DNA of 64,000 bases from Iris pallida (GCA_029216955.1 JANAVB010031417.1:18818219-18882218), one strand, 5' to 3'. Positions 23,622-35,511 are shown, counted from the first letter of the stretch. Notes: generated from the letters alone by a model not told the origin. Numbers and translations are program-made.

Positions 23622-25286
23622 TGGTATAGTGCCCCGTCCCTACATCGTGCCCCGTTTTCGTCCACGGGGTGCGCGAGAAAGGAACATTATCGCTATCGAT
23701 TCGGTCAGGACCGATAGGTCAAAATCGGTCGAGTCGATCGAACGGGAACGGTTGAATTAAGATCCATTCCACGTTATGGAATGGCTTCTTCGGAACCAAG
23801 TCCCATATTCAGCGGATTGCGCCTCAAGGATTGGCTCTGCAGCTGAGTCGGGAGAGACCTTTCGTTGCTCTGATTTTCATGCCGCACTTGATTTGGCTTT
23901 GGCTTTGGCTTTGGCTTTGGTTTTCGTAAATACGTTTTTCGGGAATATTTTCCGAATGAGTTTTCGTGACTTGCGTTTTAGAGCTTCGCATTCATATCGA
24001 ATTTTCTTGAATTATACAGTATTCTAATCAGTTGCTTATGCGATTGCAGGTGATCGCGTAGGCGACGTCAGCGCAGCCAACCGGTCGCTCGCTTGAAGCA
24101 AGGCTAAGGCGAGTGGCTGACCTCCTTCGTCTTGTCCCTCTACTTCAAAACCAAAATGAAGTAAAATGAATAATTGTCACAATAGTGTAGAATCAAGGAA
24201 TTCGTGGCACGATTCTTCACGAAACACTTGCTATCAAACTGCCGGTATTGAAAATAGAAAACGTGTTTTCTTATGCAAATTCACTTAGCCTATGCAAAAC
24301 AATGAATGAATCGATTAACGTTTATCGCAACGATATGGCTAAATAAGCAAATCGACTAAGTTCAAAAGAAAACGGTCATTGGACAACTTGTCGACAAGGT
24401 GAAGTTTTTTCGAACGGTTGCCTAGGCCAAGGGACCGATTCGGCCCGGGAGGAACGAGTGTAGCAAGCGCCAGCCTTTCATCGGCGCGAGTTAGGTGGGA
24501 ACTTACGCACAGGGCTCGCTATCCGACGCGAAAGGGTCACCGTCTAACCCAGCTATAGTCCGCGAAGGCTTGACATTGCCAGTGGCCTTCACACTCTTTC
24601 ACTGCTTAACAAATGCATGGGACACGGGATGGATATAATAGTTGCTTAATGTTATACAATTCCATATGCTTGCCTGAAAACATGTTGACATGCAATTGAT
24701 CAGGATGGTTAGAAAGATCATGTAAAAGGCTAGCTAACATGTTTATAAAACTTCTTGAATCAAATGCAGAGCTTGGATTTAATTAGCCATTTGCCAGTAC
24801 ATGTGTTCGTACTGATCCTCGCTCTTTGCAGGTCCTGCGAACTAGGAAGGACGTGCCAACTAGCTCGACGACGTTCGTGACTTTTGAAGCTTCGGCCGTG
24901 CGTCGAAGACTTTTCCTGCGACTCTACTTTTGAAGGCTCTTGACAGTCCAAGAAAGATGACTCAGCATCCCTCCCATCCAGGTCACTGGAGTACTTTGTT
25001 GTATATTAAGGGATGTGTGCAATGTATGGAACGGCTATCTCATCGGCACTCTTTTGTAATCGAGTCATGTTGTAGCCCCCGCGGCATGAGTCTTGTTCTA
25101 GAGTCTGTAAAAGATGTTCATTATCAATAAAGAATCAAGTTTCCTGTGATTTATTTTGTCTGCATACTCTCTTAGATCTCGTGTCTCAGATTTTCTTATG
25201 ACTATGCCTTGTCCGATCCCAAATTAGGTTCGCACGACATCACGCCCGGGGGACGACTATCGATTCGACAGAATCGGGGCATGACA
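23622..25286 (+). mobile_element. LTR-A, copy 2 (3' LTR of Gypsy-A)
   Basis: It is preceded by the pol stop and TTTCGAGGAAGAAAC, a decayed form of the purine-rich block usual before plant gypsy 3' LTRs. It ends ATGACA, followed by an iMet primer binding site and more gag, so it also acts as the 5' LTR of a second tandem internal region. It is 1,665 bases and identical to copy 1 apart from two 2-base indels. Confidence 0.85.
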
Positions 25287-25289
25287 TAA

Positions 25290-25301
25290 TGGTATCAGAG
25301 C
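25290..25301 (+). other. Primer binding site, tRNA-iMet type, copy 2
   Basis: TGGTATCAGAGC three bases after the LTR-A end, as in copy 1. A primer site downstream of the 3' LTR is what shows that the elements are arranged in tandem, sharing LTRs. Confidence 0.95.
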
Positions 25302-25441
25302 ACGGCTTTACGTCCTTGGCCTCCAGTGTCGAGTTCTAGTCTCAAAATCGTTGACCTCGTATCGATGAGATGAGTTGTTCCATACGATGAACCCTGGACA
25401 TTTCTGAAAATAACGAGAGTTGCCTTTCCTTTTTCCCTGTA

Positions 25442-26177
25442 GTTACGGAAGCTCGGACGGAGGACGAGACGAGCGCTTCCAGCGGCTCGAGTGCTTCTAG
25501 ACCCGAGCATTCCGTCAACCCAACGGAAATGACGCCTACCGTAGCCGGACCTTCCGGCGACCCGATGCAACGTATGCTACAAATGCTTGAAATACAGCAA
25601 CGTTAAAACAAGCTCCATCGTCAGCAAGCGAAGGCTCGTCAGACTCAATTTGAGAATCGGTTAGAGGCTCAATTCAAGCTGCAGCAGCAGCTGCTGAATA
25701 CTCTCCAGTAAATCGTACAATCAGTCGTGGGCAACAACAATAATTCAACGATGACGCCTGCCGTGACCCAGCCTGCGGTTCGATCCAACGAAGCTGAACC
25801 AGAGGCGCCCGTGCTCTCACCTGTAGTAACGAGAAGTTCTAACTTCGACGTGTCAAAATTTATGAAAAGCTGGCGCACTTCCTTCAACGGCACAGAAGAT
25901 CCCTCCGTGGCGATCGACTGGTTGGAGGAGCTGGAAGACAAGTTCGAGCTTCTGGGTGTCGAGGACTCGAAGAAAGTTGCATGTGCTCAACTTCTACTTT
26001 GAATGAACGCACACGATTGGTGGGCTGTGCAGAAGCGGGCTATTCGACGTGAAGACGAGACGGCGGCGATCTCATGGGCGACATTCAGAAATGCGTTCGA
26101 GACCGAATATCTTTCTGCGGCCATGCGACAGGAAAACGAAAATGAGTTTATGCAGATGACACAAGGGAATATGACTG
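25442..26177 (+). pseudogene. Gypsy-A gag N-terminal half, copy 2
   Basis: The same coding content and the same in-frame stops as 8,863-9,596 (after IQQR, LLNTLQ and AQLLL). The capsid segment SWATFRNAFETEYLSAAMRQ is readable near 26,073-26,130. It is cut by LTR-B at 26,178 at the same base as in copy 1. Confidence 0.8.
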
Positions 26178-26417
26178 TGTCACGCCCTAGAACCAGAATA
26201 CCGGAGAGCGGGGGAGTGACTCAGCCAGCTACGTATTACGGGTAGATGAATACCGTATAACACGATCAATGCTGTCTAAAAGACGATGGGGTGCATACTA
26301 CATGAAAGTCTCACTAGGGTTACTCAACGTCTATTGTCTCAATCATTCAAACAAGATGCAATAATAGAGAACATGTAAGATAGAGCAGTAAGGCGTCCCA
26401 AACGCTCAGTTGAAATG
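26178..26417 (-). mobile_element. LTR-B terminal fragment, copy 2
   Basis: It begins TGTCACGCCC at the same gag position as copy 1 and follows LTR-B for 240 bases. It then switches at TGTCC, a short microhomology, to inverted LTR-C sequence. This is where the 16.5-kb repeat stops. Confidence 0.85.
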
Positions 26418-27841
26418 TCCAGAATTGGATTCCGATGAACCGATCTCAAAATGACCTGTTGACCCGGATATTGGTATCCGACTTGCACCGAAATGCGTGC
26501 CGGAACTAATGCCCACTAAAATCTAGCAAATTATATGTCAATGAGTCCAGAATGATGATACGAACTGAACGGTATATCCGGAATTGGATTCCGATGAGTC
26601 GGCGTCAAAAAGTCCTGTTGACCCAGACTGTAGGGCCCGTTTTGCACCGAACTGCGTGTCAGGATCCACGTCCTCCAAATCTAACAAACTTTATATGAAA
26701 ACGTGACAGAATGATGCCACGAGTCTACTGGTGGTGTCAGAAATTGATATCAGAGTCCCGGGTTCAAAAATAGAATTTTACAACTTGGAAATTACGAATT
26801 CGGACGACCAACTTTGGCGTCGAATTCAACCAATCAAACGTACTCACAATGAAACAAAATTTAAGGGGTAGAAAGAGGGTTATACCAGCTTCACATAGGA
26901 ACCAGTAGCATGACAGATGGAGCTGCGATGGCGGAGTTACGAGCTGACGAAGTCGGCTCCACAAAACTGTCCAAAAACAGTTCAAATTAAAGTGTCAACT
27001 TTGTGGCCGGTTTTGATGTATCAAACGACAAAATTAACAGACGAAATTTGAGAGGGATGAAAGAGTATATACCGAGATTGTGACGGAGCAAAGAGTTCGC
27101 CGATCCAACGGTCGAATTTCCTGAAAAACGTGCGCGAAGTCGCTGCGACGGGACGTCATTTCTGAGTTCAGCCCACGCGCGTTACGACGGAACTTCGTAC
27201 AGAACGCACGAATAGTCTGTATATCATACCGAGGATGAGGGCGCTGCCCAGGGGGGATTCACCGGAGTCGCCCGGAGCCAGGGGGCCGGCTACGGCGGCA
27301 CGTGGTAGCCGCCGGCTCCGCCGCGTGGCTGCCATGGCAGCTGCTGCTGCCGCTCATGTTGTTGCCACGCTTGCTGCAACTGCTGCTACTCGCTGCTGTT
27401 GTGCTGCTCTGGCCAGTAGCGGTGGCGGCAGGCCAGCCAGCGGCGGTGGCGACGGTGGCGCTCGGGGAGGAGGGGATGGTGTTAGATGATGATGGTGAAG
27501 TGGTGGTGGTGTGTGGTGTTTTAATTGGTGGTGATGATGTGAGAATGATGAAGAAGAGGAGGAGAAAGGGGGTTCGGCCATAGGAGGAAGAGGGGGTCGG
27601 CCATGGGAGAATGAGGAGCTTCCGGCCATGGGGGGTCGGCCATGGCATGGGTTGTTTAAAATGAGAGAGGGAGAGAGGATTATTAATGAGTGGGAGAGAG
27701 AAAAGTATGTGTGTGTGAGTATATATAATATATAAAGAGAGAGAGAGATATTTAGAGTGAGAATAGAGAGAGGGGGGTGTTCGACTGCTAGAGAGAGAGA
27801 AAGAGAGATGGTGATGGGGTGATGTGAGGTGAGAGAGAGAG

Positions 27842-27925
<84 letters not shown>

Positions 27926-27939
27926 CATATCTTTAAAAT
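26418..27939 (-). mobile_element. Inverted partial LTR-C, left piece
   Basis: This is the reverse complement of LTR-C from its GC-rich part through the 160-base repeats. The segment 26,761-26,880 mirrors 29,650-29,770, and 27,235-27,650 mirrors the 28,876-29,310 region, with considerable divergence. It runs rightward into a CT/GA-rich leader and a TA microsatellite, and directly abuts the forward LTR-C start at 27,940. The right piece of the same inverted LTR may be 38,388-38,570, which would make the forward element an insertion into it. Confidence 0.7.
27847..27919. repeat. (TA)n microsatellite
   Basis: About 36 uninterrupted TA units inside the inverted LTR-C, corresponding to the TA runs in the two forward LTRs. 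It forms the hinge of the inverted pair. Confidence 0.98.
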
Positions 27940-28563
27940 TGTAAGCCCCCTGAATTTCCGAGATTTATTTTCAAATTTTCTAAATAATTTATTCTCGATA
28001 ATTCATTTTATTTAATTAATTTTGATCATTAAATGCTCTTTACCGTGACTTGGAATTCTAGAGCATCAGGGATGCCAGTCTCGGGAAACTTCTTTCTTGA
28101 AGTTTGTAGTAGACGAGATTATCTTTATATTGATATTTCGTGTCCCACTCGAACTTGTTCCCTTCTGCTCGATTTGCTTCGTGCAACTTTCAGGTCAATT
28201 TAGACCAATTTATCGTCTGTCGTAATTTGTGATTTAATTTCCAACTTAATTTTCGGGCCCGACATCGGTCCAATCTAGTCGACCCAATATATGGCCCTGG
28301 CCTGTTTTGAGTCTACTATGCATGTGCCACTTGCGTGCCACCGATTGGATCTCTCTTGTGCTCCCATTCCATCCGTGATTTTAATTGGTTTAAATTATTA
28401 TTTTAATTAAATCTTGGCCCCAAGCTTGCCCAAATTTGGCCCAACACCCAATCTAATTTGGTGTATGCCCTATCATGACTGCCCATACACCCCCCTGATA
28501 TTTTCCTCTTTTTTCTCTACTCAAAACATCTCTCTATATATAAATATCTCATTTCCTTTATCT

Positions 28564-28565
<2 letters not shown>

Positions 28566-28634
<69 letters not shown>
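28566..28634. repeat. (TA)n microsatellite in 5' LTR-C
   Basis: An uninterrupted TA run downstream of the TATA-like box, conserved in position but not length in the 3' LTR (36,130-36,216). Confidence 0.98.
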
Positions 28635-28638
<4 letters not shown>

Positions 28639-28875
28639 TCTCTCTCTTATTAACAAACACACACCAACACTCCCCCTCCCCCATCACTATCACACCCCCT
28701 TCCCCCATGTACAGCCGACTTCACCCCCCCTCTCTCAAATATCTCTCTCTCTCTCTCTAAATATCCCACTCTCTTATTATATAAATATATACACAACACA
28801 CACCACTAATTCACTTTCTCTCTCACTTTAATTCCCTCTCTCTCTCCAATACTACACAACACAACAACACCCCCC

Positions 28876-29310
28876 ATGGCTGAGCTCCCCGACTCCACTC
28901 CTCCTTCCACTCCCATGGCCGACGGCCAACCACCACCTTCTCCCGAGCAAAGCCCTCTCCTCCTCCTCACTTCACCATCACCATCACCATTCACTACCAC
29001 CATCATCACCATTTACTATCCCCATCACCCACCTCTTCCTCCTCCGCTCTGTCGCCGGGCAGCCACCCTCAACCGCCGACTCGCCATCGCGCCAGGCAGC
29101 ATCGCCGCCGCCATGGCAGCACGCCGCAGCTGCTGCTCGAAGCCGCAGCAACAGTGCGCAACAGCAGCAGTGCATGGCAGCCGCGCGCGCGCACCGGCAG
29201 CCGCGCGCCGCCGCGGCCGCCGCCGTCGCCGACGAGCCCCCTTCCGGGCTGCGTGTGGGCAGGACGCACCTTCCTGTGGCGGCCACCATCCTTCGGGACG
29301 TGCCGTCTAG
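28876..29310 (+). other. GC-rich ORF inside LTR-C (no known domain)
   Basis: A 144-codon open frame starting CCATGG after a CT-rich leader. The first 33 residues (MAELPDSTPPSTPMADGQPP...) are nearly the same in the 3' LTR copy (36,462-36,896), but the rest diverges by frameshift into Pro/Ala/Arg-rich sequence. Codon content follows local GC richness, and no homology is recognised. It may be a leader ORF or chance. A possible 5' splice site (CTCG/GTATAT, near 29,453) and 3' splice site (TTTTTGGACAG, near 29,562) follow and are conserved in the other LTR copies. Confidence 0.3.
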
Positions 29311-29944
29311 GCATTTCGTGCGTTTGGCACGGGTTCCCGTCGTGACGAGCTCGAAACCGGAGTTGAAATGGCGTTCCGTCGCAGCGACTTCGCGCACATT
29401 TTCCGAAAAATTCGACCGTTGGATCGACGATTTCTTTGCTTCGTCTCAATCTCGGTATATCCATCTTCACTCCCCTCAATTTTTGTCTTTTAATTTTATC
29501 GTTTGATACATCAAAACCGGCCACCAAGTTGACTGTTTAAATTGTGTTATTTTTGGACAGTTTTGCGGAGCCAACTTCGTCGGTTCGTATCTCCTCCATC
29601 GCAGCTCCGTCTGGCGTGCCACTGGTTCCTACGTGAAGCTGGTATGACCCTCTTCTTACCCCTCCAGTTTCATTTCATTGTGAGCACGTTTGATTGGTTG
29701 AATTCGACGCCAAAGTTGGCCGTCCGAATTCGTAATTTTCAACTTGTAAAATTCCGATTTTGAACCCGGGACTCCGGATTCAATTTCTGACACCACCAGT
29801 AGACTCGTGGCGTCGTTCTGGCATGTTTTCATATAAAGTTTATTAGACTTGGAGAACGTGGGCCCTGGCACGCATTTCGGTACAAAGCGGACCCCAGTCC
29901 GGATCAACGGGTCATTTTGAGATCGGCTCATCGGAATCCAATTC

Positions 29945-30590
29945 TGGATATCCGGGTCAACGGGTCATTTTAAGATCGGCTCATCGGAATCCAATTCTGG
30001 ATATACCGTTGAGTTCATATCGTCATTCTGGACTCATTGACATATAATTTGCTAGGTTTTAGTGGACATTGGTTCCGGCACGCATTTCGGTGCAAGTCGG
30101 ATACCAATATCCGGGTCAACGGGTCATTTTGAGATCGGCTCATCGGAATCCAATTCTGGATATACCGTTGAGTTCGTATCGACATACTGGACTCGTTGAC
30201 ATATAATTTGCTAGATTTTAGTGTACATTGATTTCGGCACGTTTTTCGGTACAAGTCGGATACCAATATCCGGGTCAACGGGTCATTTTGAGATCGGCTC
30301 ATCGAAATCCAATTTCGGATATACCGTTGAGTTCGTATCGTCATTCTGGACTCGTTGACATATAATTTGCTGAGTTTTGAGGACATTGGCTCTGACACGC
30401 TTTTTCGTGCAAATCGGAATTTCAATGTCCTGGTCAACGGACCAATTTGATATCGGGTCAACGGAATTCAATTCTGGACATACCGTTGAGTTCGTATCGT
30501 CATTCTGGATTCGTTGACATGTAATTTGTTAGGTTTAGTGGACTAGTATTCTTGCACATTTTTCGGTGCAAAGCGGGTCCGACACGGACA
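29945..30590 (+). repeat. 160-base tandem repeats in 5' LTR-C
   Basis: Four imperfect units, each holding GGGTCATTTTGAGATCGG, TACCGTTGAGTTCGTATC and GACATATAATTTGCT in that order. Starts of the first marker are near 29,959, 30,118, 30,279 and 30,437, so the period is 158-161 bases. A period near 159 keeps a reading frame open on the minus strand, giving repetitive ORFs that are not genes. Confidence 0.88.
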
Positions 30591-31029
30591 CCGTTTTGAC
30601 CCAGAATTACCTTTTTGCCCCTGTGTCCAAATTGGACTTATGGATAGGCTATCCTAGCTGATTTGACCATTCTGGACACGTTGGTGATGTTTGTTTTATC
30701 GTCCGACAATGTTTGTAGGTATTTCTCTGTGTATTGACCTTTTATTATAATTAATTCTTATTTAGTTCGTATTTCGGAATTAGAACAACGAAACTGAGAT
30801 CAGTCGATTCCAGTGATCTCACATCGCTGAAATTGGCAAGATGATCATGTGGATCATTGTGATAAGATGATTAACCTTAAAGTTGATTATCTTATCTCGA
30901 TTTACGTGTCGTAGGTTTCGATGTACGAATAACAAGGTACAACTTGATATTTTAATTCTTAATTTAGAGTGATCCTGTTTGACCAAGATATATGGTATCT
31001 TGGTAGATAAATATTATGAATAGTATGCT

Positions 31030-31262
31030 TAGGCTAGTTTTGACCTTGGTTGACCAAGTTTGACTGCTTTGACCAAAGTCAACTATCAGTCCACACTTGG
31101 CCTAGAAATGTCTAAAACTTGACCAGAATTGACCAGTTGACTAAAAGTCAACTGTAAGTCAACCCTTGACCCAGTTTGACCTAGTTTGACTTGGTTTGAC
31201 TTCTTGAGACCTAGTGTGACTCAGTGTGACCTAGTTTGACTTAGTTGACTGAGACTGACCTA
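31030..31262. repeat. TTGAC (W-box-like) array in LTR-C
   Basis: About 16 TTGAC or GTCAA cores in 230 bases, mostly TTGACC or TTGACT, on both strands. It is homologous in position to the array at 14,165-14,345 in LTR-D1, with different exact sequence. Confidence 0.78.
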
Positions 31263-32589
31263 GATTACGTAGCTTATACCATAGAATCAAGCCTAACACT
31301 GTTGAACCCTAATTAGCTTATATGTATCTTATCTTTAGGTCTGTGGCATCACTCTGAGCATCGACCCCATTTGACAGCTCAGGACCGCAAGCGAGTACAT
31401 TCACTGATAGTTTTCATTGTCTTGATATCTGCTATATCCGATTCAGTTGTAGTGTCTTACTCGATTCCCATTCACGATAGTTCACGGACTAGTATACGTT
31501 GGATCATGACATGAGATGTTGTTTCTAGATTTTCTTGGTATATATGTATATTTTCTGTCGTGTTCCCTGTACTTGTATAGACACCGATTCCTGAGAGGGA
31601 GTAGCTATCCTCTTAGGGAATCCCGTGTCATGACGTGTCATGTCCAGGTCCATTATACTATTCGGGGATGGGGAATTATTAGGGGCTATGTGATCCAAGC
31701 CACCCTGTCACTATATTCTTGTGCTCGCACCACTCTCCCCTCACGTAGGGTGTAGCGAGATCCTATTTACCTTGTGCTCGTTATCCAGGTTGGCCGGCAT
31801 GACTTTCCGTTGAGGTCACCGCGGATTGCCGGGCCAAGTGGATAGCCTGTCCTGTCACTTATCCCAAGCCGATCACATAACGCTCTAATAATTCAAGGCA
31901 CATTTTATATTTACTTTATCTTATCTTATATCCTGCTCTGTTCTACATTCAGAACTTTCTCACCATGCTATGATATACAGTTACTCACATGTTCTACATG
32001 CCCTTACATTGTACCTTGATAGGAGACTAAGTTCTGTTCGGGAGAAGGGTTACAACCCCGGTCCTTGTTTGGTTTAAGGGTTGTAACTCAGCTTCTGAAC
32101 GGTTCCCAAGTCTTCATATATCTTTGTCTTGTAGTTCATTATACTGTCTCTTATAGAATTTGCCAATTCACATGGAACTGCTGTTAGTGTTTGTACTTGC
32201 TCATTTTCCTGACAGGATACCGTTGATAATATTTTAGTAGTTGTTATACCATTATTGGACTTCATGATGTTGCTAGCTGAGGTGGATCTCACTATTCTTC
32301 TATGTGAGTTGCCTGGTAGTTATCCTTAGTTTGTCTTATTTTTCCTTCTTTATTTTTTTGTCTTATGATTCCTTCTAGTAGTTTCTAGTTGTTCTTGTGC
32401 CTTAGTTATCTTTCCTGTCTTATCTCCTTTAGATGTTGGGTTGTGATTGAGTATATGTGTAGTTCATGGACCTTCTAGATGTAGGGTATATTTATTGGGT
32501 ACTAGACAGCGTTCTACCGCCGATACTGCGACATAGGCTGGGCGTGGCCCACGTATTCGTATCCGTATATCCGGGTGCGGGTCGTGACA

Positions 32590-35511
32590 CATTTTTAGTG
32601 GTGGCCCATGCAGGTCAGTCTTTGCAATTAATACGAAGTCGTGGTAGTACTTGAGCTTTTCTGTACTACTGCGAGCCTGCCCTAGGATTAAGATTGAGTC
32701 ATAGAATATTTTAGAAATTTGGTACTCAATCACATGTTAGGAACTCTTGGTAGATTCCAGGGATGACCCCTGGGAATCTTATTTTGAACTTTTCAAAACT
32801 TTTCCCATTTGTTTCTGTCTGTCCTGATTTCTGAAACATTTGTCCGTTATCAACTTTATTCTTCTTGGAATGAGTTTGTGGACCCCAGAGGGAAGGTATA
32901 AGTTGAATTTATATATCTTCTAGGTTGAGACGAGAATATGATTTGCCAGTCTCATATCAGGTTAAGATTGTTTTAGATTATATTCCAATGATTTCCTTTA
33001 TCTTGACCTAGATAGTACCTTTGGACATCTCCTGAGAATTTTCTTCTAAACCCTATCTCAGAATCTGTTTTCACTAGTTTCCATTTACTTATCTTTGATT
33101 CGTTGTTGAATTTTAAATCTTGATGTTCGTTCGTTGTTGACTTCGATTTTGATTTTGTTTGAGATAAGTTTTTAAGGATTGAGTTAAGGTATCCTGGTAA
33201 ACATATTTGATGGAGACGATGGAAACGATAAATGTCTACTTTACTTATGGAGTTTGGAATTTATCGCAGTCATATTAGCTAGCCTGACAGGGACATGGAG
33301 CCTGACTTTGGATATGCTATCCTAGTTATGGCATTTAGATTCTCTTGCAGCCATACCGGTTGGCGTGGTAAGGAATCTAGATGACATGATTATAGGGTGT
33401 ATACCTTAGTTATGGACTCTATCGTTTATTGCAGCTATGTTTACTGGCGTGGCATAAATTCTGGCAACATGATTCTGGATAGACGTGTATGGTTATCAGG
33501 TCATACCTTAAATTGATTCACTTCTTTTAACCAAATGATGAGGACAATTCATACCCTTATTTCTCGACTTATCATTCATTTCTTTTCTCATCGTATGATA
33601 ATTTCCTCATCTTGCCATCATTTCCTTTGACTTGTTTAGCTATGTCTTGATTACCCCAATCACCTATCTCATATCTACATCTGTCATCTACACTTGAAAA
33701 CTCTGAACATTTTGAAATTTTTATATCTCAATCGTTTCTTAAATTTCGATACTGTTAAGATTTTGATTCCCTTCTGTCCGTGACCAATCAATTTTGGTCG
33801 TCTTGTTTATCGTGCCAAAGAGTCTTGGTTGCTGACTAGACTCTAGATGACTTCAAATTCCTTTGTGACTTGGATTTTCATCCTTGGATGCTCGTGCCCA
33901 GCCTTCGTTGATCTTATTCTCCATCTTGCCTAAATTCTGATTTACTCGAAAGCTGATCAACTTAGATCGTGTTTAGACAAATTTCTTTATCGTGGTTGGA
34001 TTTCAATGCTATTAACCCTCGTGCATTGACTTCCGAGTTTGTTCATGTTTAGATTTTGGACACTCGTGTCTAAACTCTTTTCGACCTTGATTTCATTTCC
34101 TGATTACATCCAAATTCCTTGTGATTAGTCGTGCCTAGATGATTTGGCATGACTAAGACAACTTGGGATTTCCTTGACCGTAATTTTAACGATCATAACT
34201 ATATATTTTATCTTGCCTCAAACTCGTGCCTAAAATTTGTGACTTTCAATCACGACTAACTAGTATGACTACGAAATTATTCGTGTTAAAATTAAACATG
34301 TTTGACTTTCTACATTGCCTAATTGACTTGGGTTCCTTCCTAAATTGTGCTTTTAGGACCTTGATTTCGAATTCATGATTTATCGTCTTTCACAACTAAA
34401 CTTGGATCTTGATCGTGCTTATGTGACCTATAATCTGACTTCTATCAAATCTATCTCTCAATCGTGCTATACTCAAATTTTTCTCTCCATTCGCTTCTTT
34501 TAGCCCTGTTTTAAATCATGACTATCCGACTTTGATTTTCATGATCTTGATAATCTTAACCCTCAAATCGTGCTAAAAATCTTGAACCCTGATCGACTAT
34601 GTCAAAATAGATCTCCTTCGTACTTGAATTTTGATTCTCTAGTCACTCGTGCTCAGGTTTCGTTCCTGATCATGACTAGATTTTCGATTTTCCTCGTTCT
34701 ATTCTAAATCGTTCCTAAGTGGTTAATCATCACAATTTTTTTAACGCGTCTGAGTCTTGATTTCACTCATGACCAGATGGTTAATCCTTGATCAGTGTTT
34801 GTGCTAAACATCTGATTTTTCCTAACAATGCCCAATCACGTCATTTTCATCTTGATCGTGCCTATGTATAACCCTAAATCTAATTTCATCGAGCTGAAAT
34901 CCTGTTAATCAAATTTTTGACTTGATTGTAATCGGACGAAGCTCAAGTTTTGATTTTGTTGTCGTATCTCTATCGTGCCAAGTGAACTTAGACTATTTCC
35001 AATTTTAATCACGTTCGAACTTGGATCGTATTTCATGATTTTATTAATCATACTCCTTAATCTTTGATCGGGCCTATAAGACCTTGACTTCGATTTTTGT
35101 TGTGTCTGAAATTTCATCTCAACCATGCCAAACCTTATTTTGGTCATGGTTAGCTTTTCATCTTGATCGGGCCTGTGCGACTTTCGGGTTGATTTCCATC
35201 AACCTAAGTCCTACAGATCACCCCGTACTTGAACTTCATGTATATCTTCGATTCTCCTAATCGTCCCTAAAATCGTGTCCCAATGACTTGACTTATTTTG
35301 AAATCATGCACATATGATTTTGTTCGTATCATGATTCTATCGTGCCAAATCCCTCATCGTGTCTGATCAATTTTAAATTGATTACCCTGATCGTGCAAAA
35401 CTCGTCATTCTTGGATCGTGTCTAAAATATTGCCTAAATCTTCTATCCTAATTTTTAACCCTACTACCAACCTTTAATTTCGAGGACGAAATTTTTATAA
35501 GGTGGGTAGGA
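32590..35511 (+). mobile_element. LTR-C internal region, non-coding
   Basis: No gag or pol is readable in any frame. Near 33,236, 33,336 and 33,413 a degenerate repeat of about 80-100 bases recurs (ATGG..TTTATCGCAG/TTGCAGC...GGCGTGG). From 33,800 to 35,440 the hexamer TCGTGC or TCGTGT recurs about every 80 bases, almost always on the plus strand. The end (35,478-35,511) is a gypsy-type pre-LTR block, TTTCGAGGACGAAATTTTT, then AAGGTGGGTAGGA, a polypurine tract abutting TGTAAG. This shows it derives from a Ty3/gypsy element that lost its genes. Confidence 0.7.

Larger units (their letters stand above)
7047..25286 (+). mobile_element. Gypsy-A element with nested insertions
   Basis: Read as one unit this is 5' LTR-A, PBS, gag N-half, LTR-B insertion (9,597-19,621, itself containing D1 and D2), gag C-half, protease, RT, RNase H, integrase, chromodomain-like tail, 3' LTR-A. 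Enzyme order with integrase last is diagnostic of Ty3/gypsy (Metaviridae). Pol sequence immediately left of the 5' LTR and gag immediately right of the 3' LTR imply at least three internal regions in tandem. The assembly gap at 9,827 lies inside this span, so the linkage is provisional. Confidence 0.65.
27940..32589 (+). mobile_element. LTR-C, 5' LTR (about 4.65 kb)
   Basis: It starts TGTAAGCCCCCTGAATTTCC and ends GGGTGCGGGTCGTGACA. The start is confirmed by the second LTR at 35,512, which follows a typical gypsy pre-LTR block. Internal layout: AT-rich upstream part, TATA-like CTATATATAAATA near 28,532, TA microsatellite, CT-rich leader, GC-rich block with an ATG in CCATGG context, 160-base tandem repeats, TTGAC array and terminal segment. 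No standard primer binding site follows the end at 32,589. The length and lack of coding capacity fit a LARD (large retrotransposon derivative). Confidence 0.78.

Noticed and set aside
27235..27648. Ala/Leu-rich and Pro-rich ORFs on both strands
   Set aside because: Low-complexity translation of the GC-rich part of the inverted LTR-C.
30015..30461. Long minus-strand ORF with repeating peptide (SRSQNDPLTRIL...), also 37,429-37,809
   Set aside because: It is the translation of the 160-base LTR-C tandem repeat, whose period near 159 keeps the frame open. There is no domain and no conserved start.
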